A DNA stretch of 13,703 nt from Intestinimonas massiliensis (ex Afouda et al. 2020) (lineage in GTDB: Bacteria > Bacillota > Clostridia > Oscillospirales > Oscillospiraceae): assembly GCF_900626285.1 (NCBI RefSeq), contig NZ_LR131147.1, positions 3,171,592 through 3,185,294 on the forward strand, given 5' to 3'. The position numbers and the translations under genes were made by a program. The notes below the pieces were generated by a model that searched no databases, had not been told where the DNA came from, and was given only the letters and a program-made list of their open reading frames with translations. Within the stretch, counting starts at the first letter, position 1, and each line of letters opens with the position of its first letter. Below are positions 7,042-13,703 of this stretch, in pieces.

Positions 7042-8406
7042 ATGATACTCAAGACCAAGCTGCTGGGGCATGTCTACGAATTCAAATCGGTAAAGGACGC
7101 CCTGGCCAAAGCCAACGAGGAGAAGTCGGGCGACCGGCTGGCGGGCATCGCCGCAGAGAACGCAGAGGAGCGGGTGGCGGCCAAGGTGGTGGTGGCCAAC
7201 CTGACCCTGGCCGACCTGCGCAACAACCCCGCCGTACCCTACGAGGAGGACGAGGTCACCCGCATCATCCAGGACGACGTAAACGAGAAGATCTACGACC
7301 AGATCAAGAACTGGACGGTGTCCGACCTGCGGGAGTGGCTGCTGGCGGAAAACCACGACGGGGACGCCATCCGGTGGGTGAGCCGGGGTCTGACGGCGGA
7401 GATGATCGCCGCCGTGGCCAAGCTGATGAGCAACATGGACCTGATCTACGCCGCCAAGAAGATCAAGGTCACCGCCCACTGCAACACCACCATCGGCCTG
7501 CCGGGCACCCTGTCCTGCCGCCTCCAGCCCAACCACCCCACCGACGACCCGGACGGCATCCTGGCCTCCCTGCTGGAGGGCCTGACCTACGGCGCCGGGG
7601 ACGCGGTGCTGGGCCTGAACCCGGTGGACGATTCGGTGGAAAGTGTGCGCCGGGTGCTGGACCGGTTCCACGAGGTGCGCAACCGCTGGAACATCCCCAC
7701 CCAGATCTGCGTGCTGGCCCACGTCACCACCCAGATGGAGGCGGTGCGGAAGGGGGCACCCTGCGACCTGATCTTCCAGTCCATTGCCGGGTCCCAGAAG
7801 GGCAACGAGGCCTTCGGCCTGGACGGCAAATTGATCGAGGAGGCCCGGCAGCTGGCCCTGAAGGAGGGCACCGCCGTGGGGCCCAACGTGATGTATTTTG
7901 AGACCGGCCAGGGCTCCGAGCTCAGTTCCGAGGCCCACCACGGCGCCGACCAGGTGGTGATGGAGGCCCGGTGCTACGGCTTTGCCAAGCGGTTCCAGCC
8001 CTACCTGGTGAACACGGTGGTGGGCTTCATCGGCCCGGAATATCTGTATAATTCCAAGCAGGTGATTCGGGCTGGATTGGAGGACCACTTCATGGGCAAG
8101 CTCACCGGGGTGCCCATGGGGTGCGACGCCTGCTACACCAACCACATGAAGGCCGACCAGAACGACATCGAGGATCTGGCGGTGCTGCTTACCGCCGCCG
8201 GGTGCAACTATTTTATGGGCATCCCCCACGGGGACGACGTGATGCTCAACTACCAGACCACCGGCTTCCACGAGACCGCCGCCCTGCGGGAGCTGTTCGG
8301 CCTCACCGCCATCCCCCCCTTCCAGCGGTGGCTGGAGGACATGGGCTTTGTGGAGAACGGCAGGCTGACCCCCCTGGCCGGGGACGCGTCGGTGCTGCTA
8401 GGGTAA
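7042..8406 (+). CDS. eutB: ethanolamine ammonia-lyase large subunit EutB
   Basis: Catalytic subunit of the AdoCbl-dependent lyase that converts ethanolamine to acetaldehyde and ammonia. It has 454 residues, against 453 in E. coli, and aligns without gaps through the active site: R160 and Q162 (CRLQPN), N193 (GLNPV), E287 (YFETGQGS) and D362 (MGCDACYTNH) fall at exactly the E. coli numbers for the substrate-binding residues. The conserved blocks FIGPEYLYN and AGLEDHFMGKL are present. An AAAGGAG ribosome site precedes the ATG by 7 bases. It is followed within 13 bases by eutC, the small subunit with which it forms the (alpha-beta)6 enzyme in the microcompartment lumen. Confidence 0.98.
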   Translation: MILKTKLLGHVYEFKSVKDALAKANEEKSGDRLAGIAAENAEERVAAKVVVANLTLADLRNNPAVPYEEDEVTRIIQDDVNEKIYDQIKNWTVSDLREWLLAENHDGDAIRWVSRGLTAEMIAAVAKLMSNMDLIYAAKKIKVTAHCNTTIGLPGTLSCRLQPNHPTDDPDGILASLLEGLTYGAGDAVLGLNPVDDSVESVRRVLDRFHEVRNRWNIPTQICVLAHVTTQMEAVRKGAPCDLIFQSIAGSQKGNEAFGLDGKLIEEARQLALKEGTAVGPNVMYFETGQGSELSSEAHHGADQVVMEARCYGFAKRFQPYLVNTVVGFIGPEYLYNSKQVIRAGLEDHFMGKLTGVPMGCDACYTNHMKADQNDIEDLAVLLTAAGCNYFMGIPHGDDVMLNYQTTGFHETAALRELFGLTAIPPFQRWLEDMGFVENGRLTPLAGDASVLLG

Positions 8407-8419
8407 GGAGGTTTTGACT

Positions 8420-9292
8420 TTGGACGAAAAAGAACTGCGCTCCCTGGTGGAGCGGATGGTACTGGAGATGGCGGGAGAGGGGCCAATCAAGCATACCACC
8501 CCCTCTCCTGCCGCCCAGGCCCCTTCCTCTGGCTGCCTGGAGGACATCACCCAGACCGACCTGCGGGGACAGTATCTGGTGGAAAACCCCCGCAACGGCA
8601 GCGCCTTCCTGGAGCTGAAGAAAAAGACGCCCGCCCGTCTGGGCCTGGGCCGGGCCGGAGCCCGGTACCGCACCCTGTCCATGCTGCGGATGCGGGCCGA
8701 CCACGCGGCGGCTCAGGATTCCGTGTTCTCCCACGTGCCCGACGAGTTTGCCGCCCAGAACGGCTTTACCCCCGTCCAGACCCTGTGCCAGACCAAGGAC
8801 GAGTACCTGACCCGGCCCGACCGGGGCCGCCGGTTTGACGAGGCCAATCAGGCCATCATCAAGAAAACCTTTGGACAGAGCCCCAAAATCGCCCTGGTGG
8901 TGGGAGACGGCCTCTCCTCCGCCGCCATCGAGGCCAACGCGGTGGACTGCCTCCAGGCCATCCGGGCGGGGCTGAAGGCCTACGGCCTGGAGGGGGGCCC
9001 GGTGCTCTACGTGAAGTACTGCCGGGTGGGCGCCTCCGACCACATCGGCGACCTGACCGGCGCGGAGGTGGTGTGCATGCTGGTGGGTGAGCGGCCCGGC
9101 CTGGTGACGGCGGAATCCATGTCCGCCTACCTGACCTACAAGCCCCACATCGGCATCCCGGAATCCAAGCGGACGGTAATCTCCAACATCCACAAGGGGG
9201 GCACCACGGCGGTGGAGGCGGGGGCCCACATCGCGGAACTCATCAAGACCATGCTGGACAAAAAGGCCAGCGGTATCGATCTGAAGGGGTGA
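8420..9292 (+). CDS. eutC: ethanolamine ammonia-lyase small subunit EutC
   Basis: Small subunit of ethanolamine ammonia-lyase, contributing much of the B12-binding site. 290 residues, close to E. coli EutC. Family blocks include GDGLSSAAIEANAVD, KYCRVGASDHIGDLTGAEV, LVGERPGLVTAESMSAY and a C-terminal SNIHKGGT. The start is a TTG at 8420, 8 bases after a perfect AAGGAGG (8405-8411). Another TTG at 8414 lies only 2 bases from that site and is unlikely. The N-terminal helix (DEKELRSLVERMVLEMAG) followed by a Pro/Thr/Ser linker resembles the encapsulation helix reported on EutC of other species, which would direct EutBC to the shell (inference). It is followed by eutL after 4 bases. Confidence 0.96.
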   Translation: MDEKELRSLVERMVLEMAGEGPIKHTTPSPAAQAPSSGCLEDITQTDLRGQYLVENPRNGSAFLELKKKTPARLGLGRAGARYRTLSMLRMRADHAAAQDSVFSHVPDEFAAQNGFTPVQTLCQTKDEYLTRPDRGRRFDEANQAIIKKTFGQSPKIALVVGDGLSSAAIEANAVDCLQAIRAGLKAYGLEGGPVLYVKYCRVGASDHIGDLTGAEVVCMLVGERPGLVTAESMSAYLTYKPHIGIPESKRTVISNIHKGGTTAVEAGAHIAELIKTMLDKKASGIDLKG

Positions 9293-9296
9293 GCAT

Positions 9297-9950
9297 ATGA
9301 CAGGCGATCTGATCCCGGCCAAGGTACTGGCCACTCACACCATCGCCAACGTCAGTGAGACGCTGGCCAAAAAGCTGGGCCTGCCCCGGCAGTACCGCTC
9401 CATCGGCCTCATCACCGCCGACAGCGACGACGTGACCTACTGCGCCCTGGACGAGGCCACCAAGGCGGCGGCGGTGGAGGTGGTGTACGGCCGCTCCCTG
9501 TACGCCGGCGCGGCCAATGCCTCCACCAAGCTGGCAGGCGAGGTCATCGGCATCCTGGCCGGGCCCAACCCGGCGGAGGTGGAATCCGGCCTGCGGGCCT
9601 GCGCCGACTTTATGGAGAGCGGAGTGGGCTTCCGCTCCGCCAATGAGGACGATTCCATCGTCTACTTCGCCCACACCGTCTCCCGGACAGGCACCTATCT
9701 GTCCAAGACGGCGGGGGTAAAAGAGGGGGAGGCTCTGGCCTATCTCATTGCCCCGCCCCTGGAGGCCATGGTGGGCCTGGACGAGGCCATGAAGGCCGCC
9801 GACGTGGAGCTGGTGACCCTGTTCGAGCCCCCCAGCGAGACCAACTTTGGCGGCGGACTGCTCACCGGCACCCAGAGTGCCTGCGACGCGGCGGCAGCCG
9901 CCTTTGCCGAGGCGGTAAAAGCGGTGGCCGCCCATCCCAAGGAGGTGTGA
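9297..9950 (+). CDS. eutL: microcompartment shell protein EutL (tandem BMC domains)
   Basis: Trimeric shell tile with two fused, circularly permuted BMC domains, forming a pseudohexamer with a gated central pore. It has 217 residues (219 in E. coli) and near-identical family blocks: GLITADSDDVTY, VEVVYGRSLYAGAA, GPNPAEV, SRTGTYLS and APPLEAMVGLDEAMK-type sequence around residues 150-165, then a C-terminal SETNFGGGLLTG. The ATG follows an AAGGGGTGAG ribosome site that overlaps the eutC stop. It sits between the lyase genes and eutE, separated from eutE by 4 bases, so shell and cargo are co-translated from one message. Confidence 0.97.
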   Translation: MTGDLIPAKVLATHTIANVSETLAKKLGLPRQYRSIGLITADSDDVTYCALDEATKAAAVEVVYGRSLYAGAANASTKLAGEVIGILAGPNPAEVESGLRACADFMESGVGFRSANEDDSIVYFAHTVSRTGTYLSKTAGVKEGEALAYLIAPPLEAMVGLDEAMKAADVELVTLFEPPSETNFGGGLLTGTQSACDAAAAAFAEAVKAVAAHPKEV

Positions 9951-9954
9951 CCCT

Positions 9955-11412
9955 ATGGAATTTGACAAGGACCTCCGCTCCATCCAGGAGGTGCGGAACC
10001 TGCTGACCCAGGCCAAGCGGGCCCAGAACGCCCTGGCGGGCATGAGCCAGGCGGACCTGGACCGGATCACCGCCGCCATCTCCGCCGCCGGGGCGGAGCA
10101 CGCCGCCAGGCTGGCGGCCATGGCGGTGGAGGAAACCGGATTCGGTAAAAAAGAGGACAAGGAAATCAAGAACCGCTTCGCGGCGGTGACCTTGTACGAG
10201 GCCATCAAGGATCAGAAGACCCACGGCATCCTCCACGAGGACAAGGAGCACCGGACGGTGGACATCGGGGTGCCGGTGGGGGTGGTGGCCGGGCTGGTGC
10301 CCTCCACCAACCCCACCTCCACGGTGATCTACAAGGCCATGATCTGCCTGAAGGCGGGCAACCCCATTATCTTCTCTCCCCACCCCAGCGCGGTGGGCTG
10401 CATCATGGAGACGGTGAAGGTGATCCGCCAGGCGGCGGAGCGGGCGGGAGCCCCCACCGGCAGCATCTCCTGCATCTCCACCCCCACCCTCGAGGCCACC
10501 AACGCCCTGATGAGCCACCCCACCACCCGGCTGATCCTGGCCACCGGCGGCGCGGCCATGGTGAAGGCGGCCTACTCCTCCGGCACCCCGGCCATCGGCG
10601 TGGGGGCGGGCAACGGCCCGGCCTATATCCACCACACCGCCAATGTGGATCTGGCGGTGAAGCGGATTTTGGACTCCAAGACCTTTGACAACGGCACCAT
10701 CTGCGCCAGTGAGCAGAGCATCATCATGGAGCAGCGGATGGAGCCGGCGGTGAAGGCCACCCTCCGCGCCCAGGGGGCCTACCTGCTGGACGAGGAGGAG
10801 ACACAACAGCTCTCCCGGTTTATCCTGCGGCCCAACGGCACCATGAACCCGGCCATCGTGGGCAAGAGCGTGGAGACGGTGGCAAAATTGGCGGGCCTCA
10901 CCCGGGTGCCCAAAGACGCCCGGGTGCTGGTAGCCAAGGAGACCGGCGTGGGCAAGGGCCACCCCTACTCCAGCGAGAAGCTGGGGCTCATCCTGGCCTG
11001 CTATGTGGAGCCGGACGAGGAGGCGGTACTCCGCCGGTGTATCGAGATCCTGGAGTGGGAGGGCGCGGGCCACACCTTCGCCATCCACACCGAGGACGAG
11101 GCCGTGGCCAAGCGCTTCGGCGCCGCCGTCCCCGCCAGCCGGGTGCTGGTGAACACCCCCGCCTCTCTGGGCGGTATCGGAGCCACCACCTGCCTCTTCC
11201 CCGCCCTCACCTTGGGTTGCGGCGCGGTGGGCGGCTCCTCCAGCTCCAACAACATCGGGCCCCTGGACCTGATCAACATCAAGCGGGTGGCCTGGGGTGT
11301 GAAGGAACTGGAAGCGCTCCGGGGACAGGCCGCCTCCGGCAGCGCCCCCTACACCGTGGACGACAGCCTGCTGGACCGGCTGGTGGAGCAGATCATGGGG
11401 AGGCTGAAGTGA
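9955..11412 (+). CDS. eutE: CoA-acylating acetaldehyde dehydrogenase EutE
   Basis: Oxidises acetaldehyde with NAD+ and CoA to acetyl-CoA inside the microcompartment. 485 residues (467 in E. coli). The catalytic cysteine is C250 in FDNGTICASEQS. The nucleotide-binding region around residues 103-130 has PSTNPTSTVIYKAM and GNPIIFSPHP, and the C-terminal block GGIGATTCLFPALTLGCG is typical. The first 30 residues, with the helix VRNLLTQAKRAQNALAGMS, match the usual N-terminal encapsulation peptide of EutE/PduP enzymes, so it should be shell-targeted. A strong AAGGAGG site spans the eutL stop. The gene lies between the two shell genes eutL and eutM rather than after them, and is followed by the unusual extended eutM reading frame. 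Confidence 0.97.
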   Translation: MEFDKDLRSIQEVRNLLTQAKRAQNALAGMSQADLDRITAAISAAGAEHAARLAAMAVEETGFGKKEDKEIKNRFAAVTLYEAIKDQKTHGILHEDKEHRTVDIGVPVGVVAGLVPSTNPTSTVIYKAMICLKAGNPIIFSPHPSAVGCIMETVKVIRQAAERAGAPTGSISCISTPTLEATNALMSHPTTRLILATGGAAMVKAAYSSGTPAIGVGAGNGPAYIHHTANVDLAVKRILDSKTFDNGTICASEQSIIMEQRMEPAVKATLRAQGAYLLDEEETQQLSRFILRPNGTMNPAIVGKSVETVAKLAGLTRVPKDARVLVAKETGVGKGHPYSSEKLGLILACYVEPDEEAVLRRCIEILEWEGAGHTFAIHTEDEAVAKRFGAAVPASRVLVNTPASLGGIGATTCLFPALTLGCGAVGGSSSSNNIGPLDLINIKRVAWGVKELEALRGQAASGSAPYTVDDSLLDRLVEQIMGRLK

Positions 11413-11413
11413 G

Positions 11414-11989
11414 ATGAGCGAAGTCAACGCCGACGGTGTGCTGCTCAATCCCCACGAGGCCATTTTACAGGAGGCCCAGAACCTGACCAACGCCCTGCTG
11501 GCCGAAGCACCGGAAGGGCTGGAAGAGGACAGCGAGCACACCGTCTACGCCGGCAGCGGAGAGCCCGCCGGCAGCGCGGGCGGCGCGCCCCATCTGCCCG
11601 TCGATAAGGCCCCTTCGGCCAGGCAGAAAACAAAAAATCCCCCCAAGCGGGGCGAGCGCAAGGCCGCCCCCAAACAGAAAGGAGAACGCAACATGGCAAA
11701 TACGAACGCACTGGGTATGGTAGAGACCAAGGGACTGGTGGGGGCCATCGAGGCCGCCGACGCGATGGTGAAGGCCGCCAACGTCCAGCTGGTGGGCAAG
11801 GAGCAGGTGGGCGGCGGTCTGGTGACCGTCATGGTCCGGGGCGACGTGGGCGCGGTGAACGCCGCCACCGACGCGGGAGCCGCCGCCGCCGAGAAGGTGG
11901 GCGAGCTGATCTCCGTCCACGTCATCCCCCGCCCCCACGCCGAGGTGGACCACATCCTGCCTCACGGCGGCGAGGGGCAGAGCGAGTAA
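11414..11989 (+). CDS. possible long form of EutM with 93-residue N-terminal extension
   Basis: The eutM frame stays open upstream to an ATG at 11414 that has a GGGGAGG site 10 bases before it, one base past the eutE stop. It would give a 191-residue protein: a 93-residue extension, then the complete EutM. The extension begins with a predicted amphipathic helix (residues 13-32, HEAILQEAQNLTNALLAEA). A Gly/Ala/Pro-rich low-complexity stretch follows, and then a basic tail. Residues 1-64 contain 12 Asp/Glu and no Lys/Arg; residues 65-93 contain 11 Lys/Arg. I do not recognise it as a known domain. Two forms from one gene would parallel PduB/PduB' in the propanediol organelle, where the longer N-terminus ties shell to cargo. 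It could instead be a separate short gene that has lost its stop, or untranslated leader sequence. Confidence 0.55.
   Translation: MSEVNADGVLLNPHEAILQEAQNLTNALLAEAPEGLEEDSEHTVYAGSGEPAGSAGGAPHLPVDKAPSARQKTKNPPKRGERKAAPKQKGERNMANTNALGMVETKGLVGAIEAADAMVKAANVQLVGKEQVGGGLVTVMVRGDVGAVNAATDAGAAAAEKVGELISVHVIPRPHAEVDHILPHGGEGQSE
11693..11989 (+). CDS. eutM: major microcompartment shell protein EutM
   Basis: Single BMC-domain hexameric tile, normally the most abundant facet protein of the eut organelle. 98 residues from this internal ATG (97 in E. coli). The match runs through the whole protein: ALGMVETKGLVGAIEAADAM, then VGKEQVGGGLVTVMVRGDV, ATDAGAAAAEKVGELISVHV and IPRPHAEVD. An AAAGGAG site at 11678-11684, 8 bases upstream, makes this ATG a strong start of its own. 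This start gives the canonical length. The same frame is open far upstream (see the 11414-11989 entry). The stop TAA is immediately followed by the eutT ATG with no gap. Its pore loop region keeps the usual GGG residues. Confidence 0.95.
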   Translation: MANTNALGMVETKGLVGAIEAADAMVKAANVQLVGKEQVGGGLVTVMVRGDVGAVNAATDAGAAAAEKVGELISVHVIPRPHAEVDHILPHGGEGQSE

Positions 11990-12712
11990 ATGGAGCTGCT
12001 CACCCGTGAGGACGTGCGCCGGATGTCGGACAACGGCACCCGGGGGCCGGTGGTGGTAAACAAGGGCCAGACCCTCACCCCCGGGGCCAGGGACTGGCTG
12101 GCCGCCCACAAGATCCAGGCGGTGTACCCCCAGGGGCGGGAGGAGGGGAACACCCTCTCCCCCGCCATGTACCGCACCCTGTCCGGCGCCACCCTCACTG
12201 AAAAACCGGAACACATGACCCACCTGAAGGGGAACATTCTGGTGCCCAAGGACCACCCCCGCATCGCCTTCCGGGGGATGATCGACGCCCTGGAGGCGGA
12301 GATCCTGCTGACCCAGCGGGCGGCGGCGGACTATCCCAAACTGGTGTCCGAGCTGGAGGAGGTGCTCGCCTTCGTGCGGAACTTCATCCGGTGCGACGTG
12401 CTGGACGAGCCGTTAAAGGACATCAACCTGTGCGGCTACGACGCCGGGCAGCTGCGGGAATACTCCCACTACCCGGACAAGTACCTGGGCCAGCCCCACT
12501 TCCTCCCCGCCCATACCGATCCTCCCGCCCTGCTGGCGGTGAATAAGCTGCGCACCCTGGTGCGGCAGACGGAACTGTCCGCCTACGCCGCCTTTCAGGA
12601 CGCGGACGGGGCGGTGACCCGGGGGGATATCATTCTGGGGCTCAACCGGCTCTCCTCCCTCATGTGGATCATGATGATCAAGCTGAAGGGGGGACAGTAT
12701 GAGCGCAATTAG
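11990..12712 (+). CDS. eutT: ATP:cob(I)alamin adenosyltransferase, EutT family
   Basis: Makes adenosylcobalamin, the EutBC cofactor, from ATP and reduced corrinoid. 240 residues. The N-terminal segment (LTREDVRRMSDNG ... QTLTPGARDWLAAHKI) is the usual EutT opening. Conserved helical blocks follow, such as HPRIAFRGMIDALEAEIL (about residues 88-106), LREYSHYPDKYLGQPHF and a C-terminal LSSLMWIMMIKLKGG. The HX11CCX2C metal motif of Salmonella EutT is absent: the only cysteines are C135 and C148. That matches the Listeria/Firmicute EutT class, reported not to need that metal site. The ATG follows the eutM stop directly. The gene overlaps the next one by 14 bases. Confidence 0.9.
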   Translation: MELLTREDVRRMSDNGTRGPVVVNKGQTLTPGARDWLAAHKIQAVYPQGREEGNTLSPAMYRTLSGATLTEKPEHMTHLKGNILVPKDHPRIAFRGMIDALEAEILLTQRAAADYPKLVSELEEVLAFVRNFIRCDVLDEPLKDINLCGYDAGQLREYSHYPDKYLGQPHFLPAHTDPPALLAVNKLRTLVRQTELSAYAAFQDADGAVTRGDIILGLNRLSSLMWIMMIKLKGGQYERN

Positions 12713-13322
12713 TATGATTTCTCTGGAGCGGCTGGCGGACCGGATCGTCAGCCGCCTGACGGTGGAGATGGAGGCCAGCGGCCGCCACGTCCACCTGTCC
12801 CGGGACCACGTGGAGGCTCTGTTCGGCCCGGGCTACCGGCTCAACCGGGTGAAGGACCTGTCCCAGCCGGGGCAGTTTGTCTGCGCAGAGCGGGTGACCC
12901 TGGAGGGGCCCCGGGGCATTTTGCAGAACGTGGTGGTACTGGGGCCGGAGCGGCCGGAGAGCCAGGTGGAGATCTCCCTCACCGACGGGGTGGCCCTGGG
13001 GATCACGCCGCCGGTGCGGCTGTCGGGAGACATTGAGGGCACCCCCGGCGTCACGCTCCGCCACGGGGACCGGGCGGTGGTGCTGGACCGGGGGCTCATG
13101 GCCGCCAAGCGGCACATCCACATGACCCCCGCCGACGCCGCCCGGTTCGGCGTGGCAAACGGCCAGGCGGTGCGCCTGCAGGCCTTCACTGCCCGGCCGG
13201 TGGTCTTTGAAGAGGTGGAGGTGCGGGTCTCCCCCAAGTTTTCCACCGCCGTCCACATCGACTATGACGAGGCCAACGCCTGTGGTTTTAAGAAGGGCGA
13301 CCGGGGACTGATTTTGCCGTGA
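12699..13322 (+). CDS. pduL: PduL-type phosphotransacylase (EutD role)
   Basis: Converts acetyl-CoA and phosphate to acetyl-phosphate, recycling CoA within the organelle. 207 residues of the PduL family, unrelated to the Pta-type EutD of enterobacteria. The zinc-binding histidines of the two barrel domains are visible: H30 and H32 (RHVHLS), H139 and H141 (RHIHMT), and H186 (VHIDYDEANACG). SGDIEGTPGVTL is a family signature. The ATG at 12699 is 5 bases after AAGGGGGG. The alternative ATG at 12714 is 20 bases away and would remove five residues. The N-terminal helix (SLERLADRIVSRL) could serve as an encapsulation peptide (inference). It overlaps eutT by 14 bases, and its TGA overlaps the next GTG start. 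Confidence 0.93.
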   Translation: MSAISMISLERLADRIVSRLTVEMEASGRHVHLSRDHVEALFGPGYRLNRVKDLSQPGQFVCAERVTLEGPRGILQNVVVLGPERPESQVEISLTDGVALGITPPVRLSGDIEGTPGVTLRHGDRAVVLDRGLMAAKRHIHMTPADAARFGVANGQAVRLQAFTARPVVFEEVEVRVSPKFSTAVHIDYDEANACGFKKGDRGLILP

Positions 13323-13703
13323 GGCTGGAGTGGCGGGGCTCCACCCTGGTCATCACCTGGCTGCCGGTGGACGCCATGGGCCGTCTGGCGGCCCTGGCCC
13401 CCGGCAGTCCCGGGGAGACCGAGGTACTGGCCGCCCTGCTGGCCGGGGCCCGGGTATACCTGGACCGGCGGGCCCTGGAGTACCGCCGCTACCGCCGCAC
13501 CGCGCCGGCGGGGGGCTACCCCCCCCGCCTCCGTCTGGGGCGGCGGCCGGGGGGGGAGGGGGGTTTGGTTTTTGGGGCAAAGGGGCGGGGAAGGAAGGGG
13601 CCCCCAAAAAAACCCCCCCCCCCCCCGGCCGACCCTTTTTGCGGGGGGGGGGGGGGGGAGGCCCCCTGGGGGGGGCCGCCTGGGGGGGGGCCGGGGGGGG
13701 GGA
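13319..13703 (+). CDS. partial gene, EutJ/TIGR02536-like ethanolamine utilisation protein
   Basis: A GTG at 13319 overlaps the pduL TGA and opens a frame that runs to the end of the window. The first 70 or so residues look real: a beta strand-like start, ETEVLAALLAGARVYL, then RRALEYRRYRRTAP. The last motif resembles the (L/I)EYRKYKxTAP block I associate with the Firmicute-specific eut protein of unknown biochemical role that often follows pduL (TIGR02536). After about 13530 the reading turns into Gly/Pro/Arg homopolymer translation and should not be trusted; GGEGGLVFG there may be a corrupted family block. A later ATG at 13376 is an alternative start but would discard plausible N-terminal sequence. 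It cannot be completed from this window. Confidence 0.55.
   Translation, partial: MRLEWRGSTLVITWLPVDAMGRLAALAPGSPGETEVLAALLAGARVYLDRRALEYRRYRRTAPAGGYPPRLRLGRRPGGEGGLVFGAKGRGRKGPPKKPPPPPADPFCGGGGGEAPWGGPPGGGPGGG
13530..13703. other. G/C homopolymer decay at contig end
   Basis: Runs of C and G of 8 to more than 15 bases replace normal coding sequence here, mirroring the C/T runs at the left end. The change happens inside a gene whose first 200 bases read normally, which argues for base-calling or assembly failure rather than a genuine repeat. Frames through this stretch are unreliable. Confidence 0.75.

Noticed and set aside
6982..8271. Long - strand open frame antisense to eutB
   Set aside because: It arises from the GC-rich codon use of eutB. 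The translation is Val/Gly/His-rich with no ribosome site or recognisable domain.
9862..11541. Long - strand open frame (559 codons) antisense to eutE
   Set aside because: It is a mirror frame of a very GC-rich, strongly supported eutE gene. Its translation is Gly/His/Arg/Gln-rich low complexity with no family motifs.
13580..13703. Poly-G/poly-C tract as a biological repeat or G-quadruplex region
   Set aside because: It replaces expected coding sequence abruptly at the contig edge and matches the decay at the other edge, so sequencing failure is far more likely.
1..13703. CRISPR arrays, tRNA/rRNA genes, insertion sequences or phage genes
   Set aside because: No regularly spaced direct repeats, no tRNA- or rRNA-like stretches, no transposase frames and no terminal inverted repeats were seen.

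Overview
The window is one end-to-end stretch of a GC-rich chromosome. It carries most of an ethanolamine-utilisation (eut) bacterial-microcompartment operon on the + strand and one very large secreted repeat protein on the - strand. Three things point to a GC-rich Firmicute of the Oscillospiraceae type (Flavonifractor / Intestinimonas / Lawsonibacter-like gut anaerobes; inference): the Firmicute-style content (PduL-type phosphotransacylase, a EutT without the CCxxC motif, a EutJ/TIGR02536-like gene), strong AGGAGG ribosome sites, and a secreted GLUG/chitobiase-repeat protein.

Layout. About 1-205 is C/T-homopolymer-rich, probably low-quality sequence, with a possible terminator hairpin at 177-213. 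222-4343 (-) encodes a 1373-residue exported protein: signal peptide, GLUG beta-helix repeats, six chitobiase C-terminal-type beta-sandwich repeats, an Ig-like domain, and a second GLUG block. 4344-4537 is the divergent intergenic region, with an extended -10 promoter for the - gene and, in the eut direction, an intrinsic terminator (4452-4478) in front of the first eut gene. From 4538 the operon runs eutG-eutA-eutB-eutC-eutL-eutE-eutM-eutT-pduL(eutD)-(EutJ-like, cut off), with gaps of 0-18 bases or short overlaps. From about 13530 the sequence again decays into G/C homopolymers.

How the genes work together. EutBC, the AdoCbl-dependent ammonia-lyase kept active by EutA and supplied with cofactor by EutT, splits ethanolamine to acetaldehyde and ammonia inside a shell built from EutM and EutL. 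EutE oxidises acetaldehyde to acetyl-CoA with NAD+. EutG reduces acetaldehyde to ethanol and regenerates NAD+. PduL converts acetyl-CoA to acetyl-phosphate, recycling CoA. Shell genes eutS and eutN, the transporter eutH, and the regulators eutV/eutW are not in the window and may lie past the right end.

The most unusual point is eutM. An open, stop-free, in-frame 93-codon stretch with its own start and ribosome site precedes the canonical EutM start, which also has its own strong ribosome site. The locus may therefore make both a 191-residue long form and a 98-residue short form of the major shell hexamer, a layout resembling PduB/PduB'. The second point is the terminator in the eutG leader, which suggests control by attenuation or antitermination.
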